Shown here piece by piece: positions 6,228 to 7,886 of a stretch of 7,886 nt of DNA (within the stretch, counting starts at the first letter, position 1; every line of letters begins with the position of its first letter). Made by a program: the position numbers and the translations under genes. The notes under the pieces were generated by a model. That model saw only the letters and a list, made by a program, of their open reading frames with translations, did not search any database and had not been told where the DNA came from. Origin of the DNA: an uncultured Butyrivibrio sp. (GTDB taxonomy: Bacteria; Bacillota; Clostridia; Lachnospirales; Lachnospiraceae); assembly GCA_947169985.1 (NCBI GenBank), contig CAMVRW010000104.1:1-7886 (forward strand), written 5' to 3'.

Positions 6228-6260
6228 AAGTGCAACTCTTCGGAGCTGCACTTATTTTTT
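6228..6260 (+). terminator. Hairpin with T-tract between flavoprotein and relaxase genes
   Basis: AAGTGCA (6228-6234) pairs with TGCACTT (6247-6253). After one A-C mismatch, CTC pairs with GAG around a stable TTCG tetraloop (6239-6242). Six T residues follow at 6255-6260. It has the form of an intrinsic terminator closing the cassette transcript. The relaxase ribosome binding site begins on the very next base, so the hairpin may also control relaxase expression. Confidence 0.7.
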
Positions 6261-6264
6261 GGAG
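6261..6264 (+). promoter_or_regulatory. Ribosome binding site of the relaxase gene
   Basis: GGAG lies seven bases before the ATG at 6272 and directly after the T-tract of the preceding hairpin. Its position makes 6272 the start rather than the in-frame GTG at 6230, which lies inside the hairpin stem. Confidence 0.7.
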
Positions 6265-6271
6265 AAATATA

Positions 6272-7669
6272 ATGGCAGCAACAAGACTAATAGCATTACA
6301 TCATACCAAAGGCAGGACTCTTCATAAGTGTATCAGCGAGAGAACTGATTATGCGATGAACCCTGACAAAACAGGAGATGGTACTTATGTGACTTCATAT
6401 GCATGTGATCCGAAGACAGCCAGTGAGGAATTTCTTTTGTCCAAAAGAGATTATGAACAGATAACAGGGCGGAAGAGAAAAGATGATGTCATAGCATATC
6501 AGATCAGGCAATCGTTCCGCCCAGGAGAAATAACCCCGGAGGAAGCAAACCGCATCGGTTATGAAACAGCCATGAGATTTACAAAAGGAAATCACGCGTT
6601 CATCGTAGCGACTCATACTGATAAAGCTCACGTCCATAATCATGTGATCTTCAATTCCACTACACTGGACTGTCAGAAAAAGTTCAGGGACTTTCTTGGA
6701 TCTGGCATGGCGCTGGGACGACTCAGCAACATCATCTGCCTTGAAAATGGTTATTCCGTTATTGCACCAAAACCATATCACAGCAAGACAACCTATATCC
6801 ATGAGGACAGGGGCCCAAGCTTTCGTGATAAACTCCGTGATGCAATAGACATAGCTCTTTCCAAAAAGCCAAAGACCTTTGATGACTTCTTGAAGGAACT
6901 AACCTTGCAGGGATATGAGATAAAGCGAGGCAAACATACATCTGTCAGAGGAAAAGGCCAGCAGCGTTTTATCAGATTCCGTTCTCTGGGCAAAGGGTAT
7001 ACTCAAGCAGACATTCTGAAGAAGATAGAAGGAGTGAGTAAAGGTGCTGATCTAAAATCAGAAAAGAAACCTGATTACAGAGATGACAACTTTGACCTTC
7101 TCCTTAATCTTCAGGACATCATTGCAAAGGGAAAAGGTCCCGGTTATGAGACCTGGGCTAAGAAGTTCAATGTGAAAAATGTGATGAAGGCTCTTATCTT
7201 TTTTCAGGAGCAGGGACTCAGAAGTTATGCTGAACTGGAAAAGAGAGCAGGAGATACAGCAGAGCGCTTTGACAAACTCAGTTCTGATATAAAGGGTTAT
7301 GAAAAAAGACTGAAGGAGATTTCAGAGCTTCGAGGGAACATCATCTCCTATAGCAAGACAAAACAGATCTACACCCAGTACAGACAGTCGGGTTATAGCA
7401 AAAAGTTTTTTGCAGAGCATAAGGATGAAATCATGGCTCATAAGGCAGCCAAGGATTCTTTTAACAAGATATCCGGAAAGCTTCCGCCAGTAAAAGAACT
7501 TAACGCTGAGTATGAAGATGTCCTGGCAAAAAAGAAAGCTGCTTATGCAGAATACAAACAGGTAAAGAAAGAAATGCAGCTCTATCAGGTTGCAAAGTAC
7601 GACATCGACAAGATACTTGGCATCGATGGTCAGCAGAAAGAAACAAAACATCAGGAACAGACTCGTTGA
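6272..7669 (+). CDS. Relaxase / mobilization nuclease (MobA/VirD2-type, Relaxase PF03432 family)
   Basis: The 465-residue protein would nick one strand at the origin of transfer, stay bound to its 5' end and lead it into the recipient. The N-terminal nuclease domain (about 1-200) shows a likely catalytic tyrosine in TDYAMNPDKT (Tyr 27), a segment typical of clostridial relaxases. The metal-binding three-His motif is at 120-124 (HVHNH), preceded by His 115. A basic middle part (about 205-250) probably binds DNA, and the last 140 residues are charged, helical and coiled-coil-like. No helicase or primase domain is present, so other proteins must unwind the DNA. MobC, its usual partner, lies 1.6 kb upstream across the cargo cassette. 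No clear promoter is visible in 6191-6271, so expression may come from read-through of the hairpin at 6228-6260. Confidence 0.9.
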   Translation: MAATRLIALHHTKGRTLHKCISERTDYAMNPDKTGDGTYVTSYACDPKTASEEFLLSKRDYEQITGRKRKDDVIAYQIRQSFRPGEITPEEANRIGYETAMRFTKGNHAFIVATHTDKAHVHNHVIFNSTTLDCQKKFRDFLGSGMALGRLSNIICLENGYSVIAPKPYHSKTTYIHEDRGPSFRDKLRDAIDIALSKKPKTFDDFLKELTLQGYEIKRGKHTSVRGKGQQRFIRFRSLGKGYTQADILKKIEGVSKGADLKSEKKPDYRDDNFDLLLNLQDIIAKGKGPGYETWAKKFNVKNVMKALIFFQEQGLRSYAELEKRAGDTAERFDKLSSDIKGYEKRLKEISELRGNIISYSKTKQIYTQYRQSGYSKKFFAEHKDEIMAHKAAKDSFNKISGKLPPVKELNAEYEDVLAKKKAAYAEYKQVKKEMQLYQVAKYDIDKILGIDGQQKETKHQEQTR

Positions 7670-7675
7670 TGTTCA

Positions 7676-7709
7676 GGGCACCGTTATCATGGCGGTGCCC
7701 ATTTTTTTT
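7676..7709 (+). terminator. Rho-independent terminator after the relaxase
   Basis: GGGCACCG (7676-7683) and CGGTGCCC (7693-7700) form a perfect 8-bp GC-rich stem with a nine-base loop. Eight T residues follow at 7702-7709. It lies six bases after the relaxase stop codon. Confidence 0.92.
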
Positions 7710-7740
7710 CTCTGCCGGTAATCATCGGCGTTGTTTCCAG

Positions 7741-7886
7741 TAAAAGCTTCGAAGAAGCGTAGTCAGATTGCAAATCTGATGCGAGGGGATTGGGGATGTG
7801 CCCCAACAAGTGTGCAGGTTGTGGTCACACCTGCCCCACTTGCCGCGTAGCGACCGGGTTTACCGGGGATGGGGCAGGTGATGCTT
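7741..7886. other. Dense inverted-repeat region, candidate origin of transfer or structured RNA
   Basis: This stretch has no gene. It holds a series of inverted repeats: GCTTC/GAAGC (7746-7758), TCAGATT/AATCTGA (7763-7779), TTGGGG/CCCCAA (7790-7806), a compound stem of CAAGTG/CACTTG outside GCAGGT/ACCTGC (7807-7842), and CCGG/CCGG (7854-7866). GCGTAG occurs twice (7757-7762, 7845-7850) and GGGGAT three times (7785, 7792, 7865). A repeat-rich, gene-free region next to a relaxase gene is the usual setting of an origin of transfer, but no known nick sequence was recognised. The region runs off the window end, so its full extent is unknown. A noncoding RNA or a leader of the next gene are alternatives. 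Confidence 0.45.
7828..7880. repeat. 10-bp inverted repeat competing with a local stem
   Basis: CACCTGCCCC (7828-7837) is the exact reverse complement of GGGGCAGGTG (7871-7880), with 33 bases between. The left arm also serves as the 3' side of the GCAGGT/ACCTGC stem that starts at 7814, so the two pairings exclude each other. Confidence 0.75.

Noticed and set aside
6230..6271. GTG start at 6230 for the relaxase, adding 14 residues
   Set aside because: It lies inside the hairpin stem, has no ribosome binding site, and the added residues do not resemble a relaxase start. ATG 6272 has GGAG seven bases upstream.
7741..7886. CRISPR array or tRNA in the final repeat-rich region
   Set aside because: The repeats are short, inverted and unevenly spaced rather than direct repeats with spacers, and no tRNA cloverleaf or anticodon arm could be assembled.

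Overview
The window is part of the backbone of an integrative conjugative or mobilizable element of the kind common in gut Firmicutes. The likely host is Clostridia/Lachnospiraceae; this is inferred from gene families, AT-leaning codon use and strong AGGAGG-type ribosome binding sites, since no species marker is present. Every supported gene is on the + strand, and no tRNA, rRNA, CRISPR array or insertion sequence was seen.

Positions 1-4667 form one tightly packed transcription unit. It holds the 3' end of an NlpC/P60 cell-wall hydrolase, a DUF4315 coiled-coil protein, a secreted and membrane-anchored DUF4366 (CD1107-type) protein, a 38-residue basic microprotein, an ArdC/LtrC-like antirestriction protein, a very acidic helical protein, a stand-alone zinc-ribbon domain resembling the tail of topoisomerase III, an HTH protein and a MobC-type relaxosome protein. 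Several junctions overlap (ATGA/TGATG), so translational coupling is likely. The unit ends at a strong hairpin terminator with a GCAA loop (4673-4712).

Positions 4713-6190 look like a cargo cassette placed between mobC and the relaxase. It has its own promoter (TTGAGA-N18-TATAAT). It encodes a DUF5131 (phage Gp37/Gp68) three-cysteine protein and a small flavoprotein whose cysteine spacing, C-x2-C-x2-C-x7-C, is that of iron-sulfur flavoproteins. The usual TcmP partner of the three-Cys family is not visible. The pairing of a possible Fe-S enzyme with a possible Fe-S/flavin reductase is the most interesting hypothesis here.

Positions 6191-7886 carry a terminator-like hairpin that abuts the ribosome binding site of the relaxase gene, the relaxase itself (HVHNH motif), a strong terminator, and a final 150 bases without a gene that are packed with inverted repeats. 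Some of these repeats are mutually exclusive. That last region is a candidate origin of transfer or structured RNA, and it continues past the window edge.

Working together, the 5' genes would remodel the cell wall and serve the mating channel, ArdC would protect incoming DNA, and MobC plus the relaxase would nick and lead the transferred strand.
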